This document shows positions 46,574-55,196 of a DNA stretch of 64,000 bases, piece by piece (the first letter of the stretch is position 1; each line of letters opens with the position of its first letter). The stretch covers positions 5,656 to 69,655 of the forward strand of contig JBBQHI010000018.1 of assembly GCA_038323835.1 (NCBI GenBank). The letters are read 5' to 3'. The stretch comes from JACVRW01 sp038323835. GTDB lineage: Bacteria; Actinomycetota; Thermoleophilia; Solirubrobacterales; Thermoleophilaceae. Both the position numbers and the translations under genes were made by a program. The notes below the pieces were generated by a model. The model was given only the letters and a program-made list of their open reading frames with translations. It ran no database searches and was not told where the DNA came from.

Positions 46574-47491
46574 CTAGCCGACCTTACCGGTCACGTACGC
46601 CTCGGTACGCGAGTCAGAGGGGTTCGTGAAGATCTTCTCGGTCATGTCGAACTCCACGACCCGGCCGGTGCGATGGTCGTCGTCGGCCCCCAGCTCCACC
46701 GTGAAGAAGGCGGTCTTGTCGGATACCCGGGCGGCCTGCTGCATGTTGTGGGTGACTATGACGATCGAGTAGTCCGTCTTCAGCTGGTGCATCAGGTCCT
46801 CGATCTTGCCCGTGCTGATCGGGTCCAGCGCCGAACACGGCTCGTCCATCAGGATCACATCGGGCGAAACCGCGAGACAGCGAGCGATGCACAGGCGCTG
46901 CTGCTGCCCGCCGGACATGCCGAAGGCGTTCGTCTTCAGGCGGTCCTTCACCTCGTCCCAGAGCGCGGCCTGCCGGAGCGCCTGCTCCACCTTCTCGTCC
47001 AGGTTCTCCTTGCGGCCGAGCACGCGCGGACCGAAGGCGATGTTGTCGTAGATCGACTTGGGGAACGGGTTCGGCTTCTGAAAGACCATGCCGATCCGCT
47101 TGCGGACCTCCACCGCGTCCACGCCCGGTGCGTAGAGGTCCTCGCCGTGGTAGCGCACGCTTCCCTCCACACGAGCGCCGGGGATCAGGTCGTTCATGCG
47201 GTTGAGGCACCGGATCAGCGTGGACTTCCCGCAACCCGAGGGGCCGATGAGCGCGGTGATCTCGTTCATGCCGATGTCGAACGACACGTCGCGAACAGCC
47301 GGGTTCGCGCCGTAGCTCACCACCACGTCGGAGAGCTGGAAGATCGACTGCCGCGCCGGCGCCTCGGTGCCGGCCGCCGCGGCGTTCTCCCCGGGGCGGC
47401 CGAACCGCTCTCCCTGATCGGGGATGTCCACCCCGCGAGGGAGCCCCGCCTGCTCCTGCTTGTCCTCGGGCTCGGTCACGCGCTCCGCCAT
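46574..47491 (-). CDS. pstB: phosphate ABC transporter ATP-binding protein PstB
   Basis: 305 residues. The first 48 residues are an extra hydrophilic extension before the domain; a start at a later codon is possible. Walker A GPSGCGKST (83-91), PstB-specific RCLNRMNDLIPGARVEG, Q-loop VFQKPNPFPKSIYDN, signature MSGGQQQRLCIAR, Walker B ILMDEPCSALDP, H-loop VTHNMQQAARVSD. Powers phosphate uptake with PstA and PstC. Confidence 0.96.
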   Translation of the reverse strand: MAERVTEPEDKQEQAGLPRGVDIPDQGERFGRPGENAAAAGTEAPARQSIFQLSDVVVSYGANPAVRDVSFDIGMNEITALIGPSGCGKSTLIRCLNRMNDLIPGARVEGSVRYHGEDLYAPGVDAVEVRKRIGMVFQKPNPFPKSIYDNIAFGPRVLGRKENLDEKVEQALRQAALWDEVKDRLKTNAFGMSGGQQQRLCIARCLAVSPDVILMDEPCSALDPISTGKIEDLMHQLKTDYSIVIVTHNMQQAARVSDKTAFFTVELGADDDHRTGRVVEFDMTEKIFTNPSDSRTEAYVTGKVG

Positions 47492-47501
47492 GTGAGTTCT
47501 C

Positions 47502-48392
47502 CTACCACTTTTGCTCGTAGCGATTTCTAAGCCAGATCGCGACGCTGTTCATCAGGAGAAGCATGATGAGCAGGATCAGGATCGCAGCCGCGGCAAGCGG
47601 CCGGTAGTCGTTGATGTCGTTGGAGGCCCGCGAGATCCAGTTGAAGATCTGGATCGGGAGCGCGGTGAAGCGCGAGCCGAGGCCGTCCGGGTTGAACGCC
47701 GCCACCGTGGCGGCACCCACCACGATCAGGGGGGCGGTCTCGCCGATCGCACGAGAGAGGGCGAGGATCACGCCGGTAGCGATGCCCGGGATCGAGGCCG
47801 GCAGCACCTGGCGTCGGATCGTCTGCCACTGCGTGGCCCCCAGGGCGAGCGAGCCCTCCCGGATCGAGGGCGGCACCGCCCTGATGGCCTCGCGCGAGGC
47901 GATGATCACCACGGGCAGCACGAGCAGGCCCAGAGTCAGCCCGCCGGCGAGCACGACCGGACCGAGCGAAAGGGGCCCGCGGACCAGGAAGGCCAGCCCC
48001 AGGATCCCGTAGACGACCGACGGGACCGATGCGAGGTTCTGGATGTTCGTCTCGATCAGCCGGTTCCACCAGCGAGTGTTGTCGGCGTACTCCTCGAGGT
48101 AGATGGCCGTGGCCACCCCCACGGGCACGATGAACGCCGTGCATACGCCCATCAGCCAGATCGTGCCCCAGATGGCCGACTTGGCGCCCGCCTTGCCGGC
48201 GTCGATGGAGCTGAAGTTCGAGATGAAGTGCCAGTTGAGGTGGCTGAGGCCGTCCGCCGCCACGTCATAGATGAGCACTCCGAGCAGGACGATCGAGATC
48301 CCAAGGCAGAAGAGCAGCGCCAGCCGGAAGCTCACGTCCTTGAAGCGCTGCTTCGAGGACGGCGGGGCGATCACCCCGCCGTGCGTGCTCAC
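47502..48392 (-). CDS. pstA: phosphate ABC transporter permease PstA
   Basis: 296 residues from the GTG at 48392, whose GTG overlaps the pstC TGA. Six TM helices and the permease EAA loop (ASREAIRAVPPSIREGSLALGATQWQ split around the turn) are clear. SRAIGETAPLIVVGA and YRPLAAAAILILLIM fit PstA. Forms the membrane channel with PstC. Confidence 0.95.
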   Translation of the reverse strand: MSTHGGVIAPPSSKQRFKDVSFRLALLFCLGISIVLLGVLIYDVAADGLSHLNWHFISNFSSIDAGKAGAKSAIWGTIWLMGVCTAFIVPVGVATAIYLEEYADNTRWWNRLIETNIQNLASVPSVVYGILGLAFLVRGPLSLGPVVLAGGLTLGLLVLPVVIIASREAIRAVPPSIREGSLALGATQWQTIRRQVLPASIPGIATGVILALSRAIGETAPLIVVGAATVAAFNPDGLGSRFTALPIQIFNWISRASNDINDYRPLAAAAILILLIMLLLMNSVAIWLRNRYEQKW

Positions 48393-49333
48393 TCGTACAC
48401 CTGCCGGTACTTCCGCACGAAGCGAATGGCCACAAGGTTCATCAGCAGCGTGATGACGAAGAGCAGCATCCCCACGGCAAAGATCGTCTTGTACTCGATG
48501 CTCCCCGTGGGCGTGTCGCCGCCGGCCGTGGAGCCGATGAAGGACGCAAGCGACAGGTGGGCCCCGCGCGGATCGAGCGTGTTGCTCGCGGACGAGCCCG
48601 CGGCCACCAGCACGATCATGGTCTCCCCCACCGCACGGGACACGCCGAGCACGACCGCCGCGACGATCCCCGACAGGGCCGCGGGGAACACCACCCGCAT
48701 GGAGACGTGGAACTTGGAGGCGCCGAGCCCGTAGGCGCCCTCGCGAAGCGATTGGGGCACCGCCGACATCGCGTCCTGGGCCACCGACGCGATCGTCGGC
48801 AGGATCATGAAGCCCATGATGATCCCGGCCGCGAGGGCGTTGAAGATGCTGACCTTCAGGTGGAGCAGGTCCTGGAGCACCGTGGGCGTGAAGAAGGTCA
48901 GCGCGAAGTAGCCGAACACGATCGTGGGCACTCCGGCGAGGGTCTCCAAAATCGGCTTGAGCGTCTTGCGCACCCGCGGTCGTGCGTACTCGCTGAGGAA
49001 GACGGCGGCGCCAAGGCCGAGCGGCGCGGCCACGCACAGGGCGATCGCCGTGGTGAGGAACGTGCCCACAACCAGCGGGCGTACGCCGAAGCTGCCCGGG
49101 TTGAACAGCGGCGTCCACTTCTTTCCGCTGAGGAACTCCCAGATGCCGATCGTGCCGAAGAAGTCGATCGTCTCGCGCAGAAGCGCGATCACGATCCCCG
49201 TGGTGGTGAGGAGCGAGATCAGCGTGGCGAGGATGAGGAGCCCCTTGATCACATCCTCGCCGTAGCGGCGGCGCGCCGCCCCCAACCTGGGGGCGGCGCG
49301 CTCACCCGCTGCGCTTACTCCTGCGGCTTCCAT
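48389..49333 (-). CDS. pstC: phosphate ABC transporter permease PstC
   Basis: 314 residues. N-terminal cytosolic 30 residues, then six TM helices. PstC traits: ETIDFFGTIGIWEFLSGKKWTPLF, YARPRVRKTLKPILETLAGVPTIVFGYFA, EAA loop SAVPQSLREGAYGLGASK, and SRAVGETMIVLVAAG. The ATG overlaps the pstS TGA by one base (TGATG). Confidence 0.95.
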   Translation of the reverse strand: MEAAGVSAAGERAAPRLGAARRRYGEDVIKGLLILATLISLLTTTGIVIALLRETIDFFGTIGIWEFLSGKKWTPLFNPGSFGVRPLVVGTFLTTAIALCVAAPLGLGAAVFLSEYARPRVRKTLKPILETLAGVPTIVFGYFALTFFTPTVLQDLLHLKVSIFNALAAGIIMGFMILPTIASVAQDAMSAVPQSLREGAYGLGASKFHVSMRVVFPAALSGIVAAVVLGVSRAVGETMIVLVAAGSSASNTLDPRGAHLSLASFIGSTAGGDTPTGSIEYKTIFAVGMLLFVITLLMNLVAIRFVRKYRQVYE

Positions 49334-50304
49334 CAGCCGGCGTTCGCCTCTGCCTTCTTCAGCTCGGACTTGGACTTGGTGGTCTGCTCGGCCGTCAGCG
49401 GCACGATCTGGGAGCTCTTGGCGATCGCGGCGGCGTTGGCCACCACGTAGTCCATGAATCCCTTGACCTGCGGCTTGGCCAGCGACTTCTCGTTCGGGTA
49501 CATGAACAGCGGTCGCGAGAACGGCTTATACGTGCCGTCCTGAATCGTCGTGGTGCTCGGCTTCACGCACTTGCCGCTGCCGTCGTCGATGGCCACCAGG
49601 TTCAGCTTCTCGGCGTTCTGCTCGTAGTAGGAGAAGCCGAAGTAGCCGAACCCGCCGTCCGAGCCCTCCACTCCCTGGACCAGCACGTTGTCGTCGGCCG
49701 AGGGCTGGTAGTCGTCCCGTGAGACGCCCTCCTCGCCGTTCACCGCGCCGGTGAAGAAGTCGAAGGTGCCCGAGTCGGTGTCCGGCCCGAACAGGGTGAG
49801 CTTGGAGTCCGGGAGCTTCGGGTCGATGTCATGCAGGTTGTTGATCTTCGAGCCCTTGTTCCACAGCTTCTTGAGCTGGTCGACGGTCAGGCAGTCGACC
49901 TTCAGATTCTTGTTCGTGACGACGGCAATGCCGTCGTTGGCAACCTGGACCTCGCCGTAGGTGATGCCCTTCTTTTTGCAAATGGGGGCTTCCTCGTCGG
50001 GCTTGATCGGCCGCGACGCGTCCGAGATGTCCGTCTCGCCGTTGCAGAACTTCTCGAAGCCGCCTCCGGTGCCGGAGGTGCCCACCGTGATCTTCACGTC
50101 CGGGTTCTCACCCTGGAACGCCTCCTGCGCCGCCTGGGCGAACGGGGCCACGGTGCTCGAGCCGTCGATGGCCACGCTCCCGGAGAGGTTTCCGCCTCCG
50201 CCGCTGGAGCCGCCGGAATCGCTCGAGCTGTTGTTGCTATCGCCACAGGCCGCCACTCCCAGGGCGAGCACGCCGCACGCGGCGAGCGTGAGGAGGTTCC
50301 TCAT
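49333..50304 (-). CDS. pstS: phosphate-binding lipoprotein PstS
   Basis: 323 residues from the ATG at 50304 with AAGGAGAAG eight to sixteen bases upstream (a frame start at 50352 lacks support). Lipobox ALGVAACGDS, a Ser/Gly linker, then the binding domain: AIDGSSTVAPFAQAAQ, GTSGTGGGFEKFCNGE, ISDASRPI, LFGPDTDSGTFDFF, and GFGYFGFSYYEQNAEKL. These are the phosphate-contact loops of PstS. High-affinity Pi capture outside the membrane. First gene of pstSCAB-phoU-ppx; a Pho-box-like repeat stands 86 bases upstream. Confidence 0.96.
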   Translation of the reverse strand: MRNLLTLAACGVLALGVAACGDSNNSSSDSGGSSGGGGNLSGSVAIDGSSTVAPFAQAAQEAFQGENPDVKITVGTSGTGGGFEKFCNGETDISDASRPIKPDEEAPICKKKGITYGEVQVANDGIAVVTNKNLKVDCLTVDQLKKLWNKGSKINNLHDIDPKLPDSKLTLFGPDTDSGTFDFFTGAVNGEEGVSRDDYQPSADDNVLVQGVEGSDGGFGYFGFSYYEQNAEKLNLVAIDDGSGKCVKPSTTTIQDGTYKPFSRPLFMYPNEKSLAKPQVKGFMDYVVANAAAIAKSSQIVPLTAEQTTKSKSELKKAEANAG

Positions 50305-50389
50305 GCAGGTCTTCTCCTTGAGTTCGTTCATTGCCGTCGCGGACGCTCGCATGGGGGTGGGGTCAGTCTGTTACGGACGTGTCGCATAC

Positions 50390-50411
50390 CTGTAAAAAGG
50401 ATGTGAAGACC
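50390..50411 (-). promoter_or_regulatory. Pho-box-like direct repeat before pstS
   Basis: On the plus strand CTGTAAAAAGG is followed at once by ATGTGAAGACC, an 11-base repeat. On the pst coding strand it reads CTTCACATCCT then TTTTACAGG, like the repeats bound by PhoB/PhoP-type regulators (two 7-base units with 4-base spacers). Suited to activate pstS when phosphate is low. Confidence 0.65.
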
Positions 50412-50475
50412 GGGGAGTGGCCTCAGGGAGGAGCGCAGCCCGGGCGTCGGCCGGGCGAGCACCGGACCACTCGGT

Positions 50476-50835
50476 TCAGACCGGCCGCTCGGCCGCGTCC
50501 TGGCCGTCCGGAGCGAACCGGTACCCGAATCCGAAGTGGGTGTGGATGTACCGCCGCCGCGGAAACGCCTTCGCGAGCTTCTGCCGCAGCTTGCCCACGT
50601 AGACGTCCACCGAGCGGTCGGCCTTGCGGTAGTCGTCGCCCCACACCACCCGGTAGAGCTCCTCGCGGCTCACGATCCGCCCGTTGCGCTCCACCAGAGC
50701 GGTGAGCAGGGCCAGCTCCCGCACGGTCAGGTCCAGCGGCCGGCCCTTCACGAGCGCCACGAACTCGTCCGGCCGGATCTCGATCTCCGCCGCCCGGAGC
50801 GTCGCCTCGTGAGCGCTGTGTGGTGCCGCCGCCAT
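50476..50835 (-). CDS. stand-alone OmpR/PhoB-type winged-helix protein without receiver
   Basis: 119 residues from ATG 50835 (frame open to 50892, but that start abuts the Pho-like repeat). Only the DNA-binding domain of the OmpR family is present: EIEIRPDEFVALVKGRPLDLT, VRELALLTALVERNGRIVSREELYRVVW, RSVDVYVGKLRQKLAKAF, YIHTHFGFGYRFAPDG. There is no receiver before it. The winged-helix closely resembles that of the divergent regulator at 50952, so they look like paralogues. It could compete for, or assist at, the same Pho boxes without needing phosphorylation. Confidence 0.85.
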   Translation of the reverse strand: MAAAPHSAHEATLRAAEIEIRPDEFVALVKGRPLDLTVRELALLTALVERNGRIVSREELYRVVWGDDYRKADRSVDVYVGKLRQKLAKAFPRRRYIHTHFGFGYRFAPDGQDAAERPV

Positions 50836-50892
50836 CGCCGACACGAAAATGCCAGGCAGGAGCGGAAACTCGGTTACCTGGGCGTTTCCCAC

Positions 50893-50914
50893 CTGTGAAA
50901 AATCTGTAAAACCG
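50893..50914. promoter_or_regulatory. Pho-box-like direct repeat between divergent regulators
   Basis: CTGTGAAAAAT is followed directly by CTGTAAAACCG: two CTGTRAA units 11 bases apart with an A-rich spacer, close to the classical Pho box. It is the same repeat as at 50390-50411. It lies in the short gap between the winged-helix gene and the response regulator gene and could control both. Confidence 0.7.
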
Positions 50915-50951
50915 ACCGGATTCGCTGGAAGGCGGCGTACACTGGCATTCG

Positions 50952-51833
50952 ATGACCGCCTCTGATGCAGGCCCTCTTCGGCTGGCGATTCTCGATTCGG
51001 ACTCTGGCTTCGTGCGCGTGCTGATCAAGCGCGCGGACGATCTCGGGTGGCAGTACCGCCGCCTCGAAGCCGCTCCGCTCGTCGAGGAGTTCGTGGCCAT
51101 GCGGGTGAACGCCCTTGTCGTGGACGTGGACCTCGTGAACGAGGAGCCGTGGCATTTCCTCGACCGCGTATCGGCCGCGCTTCCCGGGCTCGGCGTGGTC
51201 GTGTGCACCGGTCGCACCTCGGTGGCGCAGCGGGTTCGCGGGCTCCGGGCCGGCGCCGACGACTGGGTGACCAAGCCCTGTCATCCCGAGGAGGTGCTCG
51301 CACGCGTGGAGGCAGTGGTCCGCCGCCGCAAACGCGCCTCCGCCCGCGTGGAGACCGGCCCGCTCGTGGCCGGCGAGCTACAGGTCCGCGCCGATCAGTT
51401 CCAGGCCTTCGCGGCCGGCGCGAGCGTCGACCTGACCCGGCGCGAGTTCGAGGTTCTGCAGCTTCTGGCCCAGACAGCGGGCAAGGTGCTTCAGCGCGAG
51501 GAGATCTACCAGGCCGTGTGGGGCTACGCGATGGCCCACGGCGACCGCTCGGTGGACGTGTTCGTGCGCAAGGTGCGCCAGAAGCTCGAGAAGGCCTCGC
51601 CCGACTGGAACTACATCCACACGCACTTCGGCGTGGGCTACCGCTTCCAGCCGGAGCGCGCGGGCGGGGACGAGGGCGAGTCCGCATTCGAGCCGCCCTC
51701 CGATCGTGGGCCGGCTCCGCGTGAGGTGGAGGTACCGCCCGCGTCGGGCGAGGACCTGGCGCTGCTCGACGAGGGAGTCGGCGTCCCCATCGACCCCCGC
51801 GAGCTGCGGGCCTTCGAGCGCTCTAGTTCGTAG
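50952..51833 (+). CDS. OmpR/PhoB-family response regulator with C-terminal tail
   Basis: 293 residues. Receiver: Asp 15 and Asp 17 in LAILDSDSGF, acceptor Asp 58 (or 60) in VVDVDLVNEEP, Thr 86 in VCTGRTS, Lys 108 in VTKPC. Winged helix at about 140-235: VDLTRREFEVLQLLAQTAGKV, RSVDVFVRKVRQKLEKAS, YIHTHFGVGYRFQPE. A further 58 residues, acidic and Pro-rich, follow, which is unusual. As the only full regulator beside pst, with a Pho-like repeat before it, it is the best candidate for the phosphate regulator (PhoP/RegX3-like). No kinase gene is adjacent. Confidence 0.88.
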   Translation: MTASDAGPLRLAILDSDSGFVRVLIKRADDLGWQYRRLEAAPLVEEFVAMRVNALVVDVDLVNEEPWHFLDRVSAALPGLGVVVCTGRTSVAQRVRGLRAGADDWVTKPCHPEEVLARVEAVVRRRKRASARVETGPLVAGELQVRADQFQAFAAGASVDLTRREFEVLQLLAQTAGKVLQREEIYQAVWGYAMAHGDRSVDVFVRKVRQKLEKASPDWNYIHTHFGVGYRFQPERAGGDEGESAFEPPSDRGPAPREVEVPPASGEDLALLDEGVGVPIDPRELRAFERSSS

Positions 51834-51845
51834 TTCGCGCGGCGC

Positions 51846-52595
51846 TCAGGCCGCGAGCGCCGCCTGCTGCGGAAGTCCGCCCGCCAGGAGCTGCCAGGCG
51901 CGCTCGCGCACCAGCCGCGACGCCTCCCTCGGATCAGTGTTCGCCTGTAGGAGCGCCGCGAAGGCCGGGCGAAGCGACGGTGGCCGCGCGGGCCCATGAG
52001 CGTCGGAGGCCACGAAGGCGATGAGACCGGCGCGGATCAGGGCGTGCCCGGCGTGCAGAGCCTCGTGGCCGTGCCGCCCCGTGAGCGACTGAGCGTTCAC
52101 CTGGGCCGCCGAGCCCAGGGCCAGCTCCCTCCGCAGCGCGTCCGCACCCTCGGCGGCGGCACCGGCGGTGCGCTCGGGATGCGCGATCACCACCCCGAAG
52201 CCGCGTGCCCGCAGCTCGTCGGTGGCCTCATGGAAGCGAGCGGTGAAGCCCTCGAATGGCGTCTCCACCAGCAGCCAGCGGCCCGAGGCCGGGCCCTGGG
52301 CGATCGCGTCCAGCTCGCGCTGACCCAGCACTCCCACCAGGTCGTGCCCGAGCTCCCCGCCGCAATGCAGCTCCAGCGGGATGCCGGCCGAAGCCAGGGC
52401 GGCGCGCAGCTCGTCCACGCGTTCCGGCAGCTCCAGCGGATCGGTCATGAAGTCGCCGCGGACGTGCGGGGTCACCACCACGGTGCCGGTACCGGCGGCC
52501 ACCGCGCCCCGGGCCAGCTCGAGGCTCTCGGACATGTCGCCCGGACCGTCGTCCACGCCGGGAAGAAGGTGAAAATGGAGATCCGCTGCATACAT
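51846..52595 (-). CDS. PHP-fold CpsB/YwqE-like phosphatase
   Basis: 249 residues from the ATG at 52595 with GAAGGTGG upstream. PHP motifs: DLHFHLLPGVDDGP (metal ligands), VVTPHV, LHCGGELGHDL, VIAHPERT, and FVASDAHGP. This layout matches CpsB/Wzb-type protein-tyrosine phosphatases, metal-dependent enzymes that dephosphorylate tyrosine kinases of capsule export. No kinase or capsule genes are nearby, so another phosphoester substrate is possible. Confidence 0.85.
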   Translation of the reverse strand: MYAADLHFHLLPGVDDGPGDMSESLELARGAVAAGTGTVVVTPHVRGDFMTDPLELPERVDELRAALASAGIPLELHCGGELGHDLVGVLGQRELDAIAQGPASGRWLLVETPFEGFTARFHEATDELRARGFGVVIAHPERTAGAAAEGADALRRELALGSAAQVNAQSLTGRHGHEALHAGHALIRAGLIAFVASDAHGPARPPSLRPAFAALLQANTDPREASRLVRERAWQLLAGGLPQQAALAA

Positions 52596-52713
52596 GGTGT
52601 TTCCACCTTCGGGTCGATGGCCGCGGATCCGGTGACGGTTTGGTGAACCGCGGGTGGCGCTTCGGTGAATGTCTCCTGCTAAGCCGCGTGAGCGCTGGCA
52701 TACTCCGCACCGC

Positions 52714-53307
52714 ATGCGGCCCGCACGGACAGTCCGCCTTGCGGGAGTGATCGCTCCCTGCGCGCTCGTGCTGCATGAGCTGCGGTACCTGATCGGCTTC
52801 GGCCATCACGCCCACGAGGCCCTGGCCGAGCGCGGTCACGCCTACCTGCCCCTCGCGGGCGGCGCGGCCGGCCTGTTGCTCGCCCTGGCCGCGGCCCAGC
52901 TCATCGTGGCGCTCGACCGGGCCCGGCGCACCGCACGGGCGGAGGAGCCCCCGGGCCTGGTTCAGGTCTGGCTCGTGCTGGCGCTGGCACTGCTGGCGGT
53001 GTACACGGGCCAGGAGCTGCTCGAGGCCGCGCTCACCTCCGGGCGGGACGTGTCGGCCGCGGTCGTACTCGCGGGGGGTGGCTGGACCGCCCTGCCGCTC
53101 GCCCTCGCCATCGGAGCGCTCGCCGCACTCCTGGTGCACTTCGCCGGACGCCGCGTGGCCCTGGTGGCGCGGCGTGCCCGGCCGTGCGCCGCGCGGCCGG
53201 CGCCCATGACCCCGCGGCGCCGTGTGGCGCCCGTCCTCGTTCCGCCCTCGGTTATCGCCCGCCACCTCGCGGGCCGCGCTCCGCCTGCTCCCTTCTCGGC
53301 CCATTAA
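52714..53307 (+). CDS. membrane protein, unknown function
   Basis: 197 residues from the ATG at 52714, about four TM helices (VRLAGVIAPCALVLHELRYLI; LPLAGGAAGLLLALAAAQLIVAL; VQVWLVLALALLAVYTGQELL; LALAIGALAALLVHFA). A His/Arg/Glu set near the first helix (LHELRYLIGFGHHAHE) could bind metal. First of four genes on the strand leading to the cupredoxin-like gene. I do not recognise the family. Confidence 0.6.
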   Translation: MRPARTVRLAGVIAPCALVLHELRYLIGFGHHAHEALAERGHAYLPLAGGAAGLLLALAAAQLIVALDRARRTARAEEPPGLVQVWLVLALALLAVYTGQELLEAALTSGRDVSAAVVLAGGGWTALPLALAIGALAALLVHFAGRRVALVARRARPCAARPAPMTPRRRVAPVLVPPSVIARHLAGRAPPAPFSAH

Positions 53308-53351
53308 GGCTTACCGCGCGCACGCGCGGTTCTCGAAAGGACCACACAGAT

Positions 53352-53804
53352 ATGTCGAGCAGGCAGCGACTGCTTGTACTCGCCGCCGCCGTGGTGGTGG
53401 CGGTGATCGCCTTCGTGGCGGTCCGTCCCAGTGACGACGACAAGAGCAGCAACACAGCGAACACGACTCCACAGCACGGAACCGGAACCACCACGGGGGC
53501 CGATGAGGTCACCCCGTCGCCGCCGGCGGCGCAGCGGATCGTGATCCGCGACAACAAGGTGGTGAAGGGACCGACGAGCATCGAGGTGACCAAGGGCGAC
53601 CACGTGCGAATCGTGGTGAGCACCAATCAGGAGGACGACCTCCACCTCCACGGCTACGACATCGAGAAGACGGCGGAGCCGGGCAAGCCGGTCACGTTCG
53701 TATTCGACGCCACGATCGAGGGCAAGTTCGAGCTCGAGAGCCACACGGCCGAGGACGCCGGACTCAACCCCAGGGTGGCGGACATCCTGGTTGAGCCCTC
53801 GTGA
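53352..53804 (+). CDS. membrane-anchored cupredoxin-like protein
   Basis: 150 residues with a signal/anchor helix (LLVLAAAVVVAVIAFVAV), a Ser/Thr/Pro-rich linker to about 60, and a beta-sandwich: IVIRDNKVVKGPTSIEVTKG, DHVRIVVSTNQEDDLHLHGYD, KPVTFVFDATIEGKFELESH. The plan is that of cupredoxins. The LHLHG His and the late ESH His are possible ligands, but the Cys and Met of type-1 copper sites are missing. Its stop overlaps the next start as GTGA, so the two are made together. Confidence 0.8.
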   Translation: MSSRQRLLVLAAAVVVAVIAFVAVRPSDDDKSSNTANTTPQHGTGTTTGADEVTPSPPAAQRIVIRDNKVVKGPTSIEVTKGDHVRIVVSTNQEDDLHLHGYDIEKTAEPGKPVTFVFDATIEGKFELESHTAEDAGLNPRVADILVEPS

Positions 53805-55171
53805 CGCTCATAGCCCACGGGCTCGTCGTCCGGTCGGACCTGCCGATCCCGGAGTGGCTGTTCGGCTGGGCCGCGGCGATGGTCCTGTTCGTGTCCTTCG
53901 TCGCGCTGGCCTCCCTATGGCCGGAGCCGAAGCTGCAGGAGGAGCGGCGGCGTCCGTTGCCGGATCGCGTGAACCGAGTGCTGTCGAACCGCGTGGACGA
54001 TGTGCTCGCCGGCGGCATCGGCGTGTTCCTGCTGGGCGTGGTGATGTGGAGCGGCTTCAAGGGCACCCAGAGCTCCACGGCGAACTTCGCGCCCACGTTC
54101 GTCTACGTGATCTTCTGGCTGGCGCTGGTGCCGGCCAGCATCCTGTTCGGAGACGTGTTCCGGGCGTTCAACCCGTGGCGCGCGATCGGGCGGGTGGTGG
54201 CGTGGGTGGCCCGGACCGCAGCGAGGACCGACCTCCCCGCCCCGCTCCCCTATCCCGAACGGCTGGGGAACTGGCCCGCGGCAGCCGGGATCTTCGCCTT
54301 CGCGGCGCTGGAGCTCGTCTACTCGGAGGGCAGCAAGCCCGAGACCGTGGCCACGGCCACGCTCGTGTACTCCGCGGTGACGTTCGTGGGCATGGCGCTC
54401 TACGGGGTGGAGTCCTGGATCAATCGCGGGGAGGCGTTCTCCGTCTACTTCAACCTGTTCTCGCGGCTGTCAGCGGTGGAGCGCAGGGACGGGCAGCTGG
54501 GCCTGCGCCGCCCGCTCTCGGGACTGCCCGCGCTCAGGCCGGTGGCGGGCACCGTGGCGCTGCTCGCGGTGATGATCGGGGCGGTGACCTTCGACGGCGC
54601 GGCCGAGGCCTCGCTCTGGACGAACATCGCCCCCCACATCGCGGAGTTCTTCAGGAACGTGGGGCTGTCTCCGCGGGACGCGCTCGAGCTGGCCTTCCTG
54701 GTGGGCCTGTTCGCGTCGGTGCTGCTGGTGGCCGCCTTTTACCAGCTGGGGGTGGCGGGGGCGCGCAGTGTGGGCGGGGGCTTCACGCAAGAGAACCTGT
54801 CGCGCCTGTTCGTTCACACGCTGGTGCCGATCGCGCTCGTTTACGTGGCCGCCCACTACCTGACCCTCCTGGTCTTCCAGGGACAGGCAGTCGTGTTCCT
54901 GGCCTCCGACCCGCTGGGAGACGGCTCCAACATCTTCGGCACCGCGGGCCGCTCGATCGACCACAGCGCGCTGGGCTCGAACGCCACCTGGTATCTCCAA
55001 GTGGCGTTCGTGGTCACCGGGCACGTCATCGCCCTGACCCTGGCCCACGACCGGGCGCTCGCCATCTACGAGAAGCCCCGGGAGGCCGTGCGCTCCCAGT
55101 ACTGGATGCTGGTGATCATGGTCGGGTTCACGAGCCTCGCCCTCTGGCTCCTCTCCCAGTCCAACCAGTGA
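53801..55171 (+). CDS. polytopic membrane protein coupled to cupredoxin
   Basis: 456 residues with about ten or eleven TM helices. Distinct features: FGWAAAMVLFVSFVALASLWPEP, GDVFRAFNPWRAIGRVV, a loop VESWINRGEAFSVYFNLFSRLSAVE, AHYLTLLVFQGQAVVFLASDPLG, and QVAFVVTGHVIALTLAHDRAL. Actinobacterial proteins of this type are sometimes labelled fenitrothion hydrolase, a name of doubtful value for the native role. Several His residues lie at helix ends and may bind metal or haem. Coupling to a cupredoxin-like protein suggests copper or electron-transfer work. Confidence 0.72.
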   Translation: MTLIAHGLVVRSDLPIPEWLFGWAAAMVLFVSFVALASLWPEPKLQEERRRPLPDRVNRVLSNRVDDVLAGGIGVFLLGVVMWSGFKGTQSSTANFAPTFVYVIFWLALVPASILFGDVFRAFNPWRAIGRVVAWVARTAARTDLPAPLPYPERLGNWPAAAGIFAFAALELVYSEGSKPETVATATLVYSAVTFVGMALYGVESWINRGEAFSVYFNLFSRLSAVERRDGQLGLRRPLSGLPALRPVAGTVALLAVMIGAVTFDGAAEASLWTNIAPHIAEFFRNVGLSPRDALELAFLVGLFASVLLVAAFYQLGVAGARSVGGGFTQENLSRLFVHTLVPIALVYVAAHYLTLLVFQGQAVVFLASDPLGDGSNIFGTAGRSIDHSALGSNATWYLQVAFVVTGHVIALTLAHDRALAIYEKPREAVRSQYWMLVIMVGFTSLALWLLSQSNQ

Positions 55172-55196
55172 CCCCCGGCGTGCAAACATCACCGCC

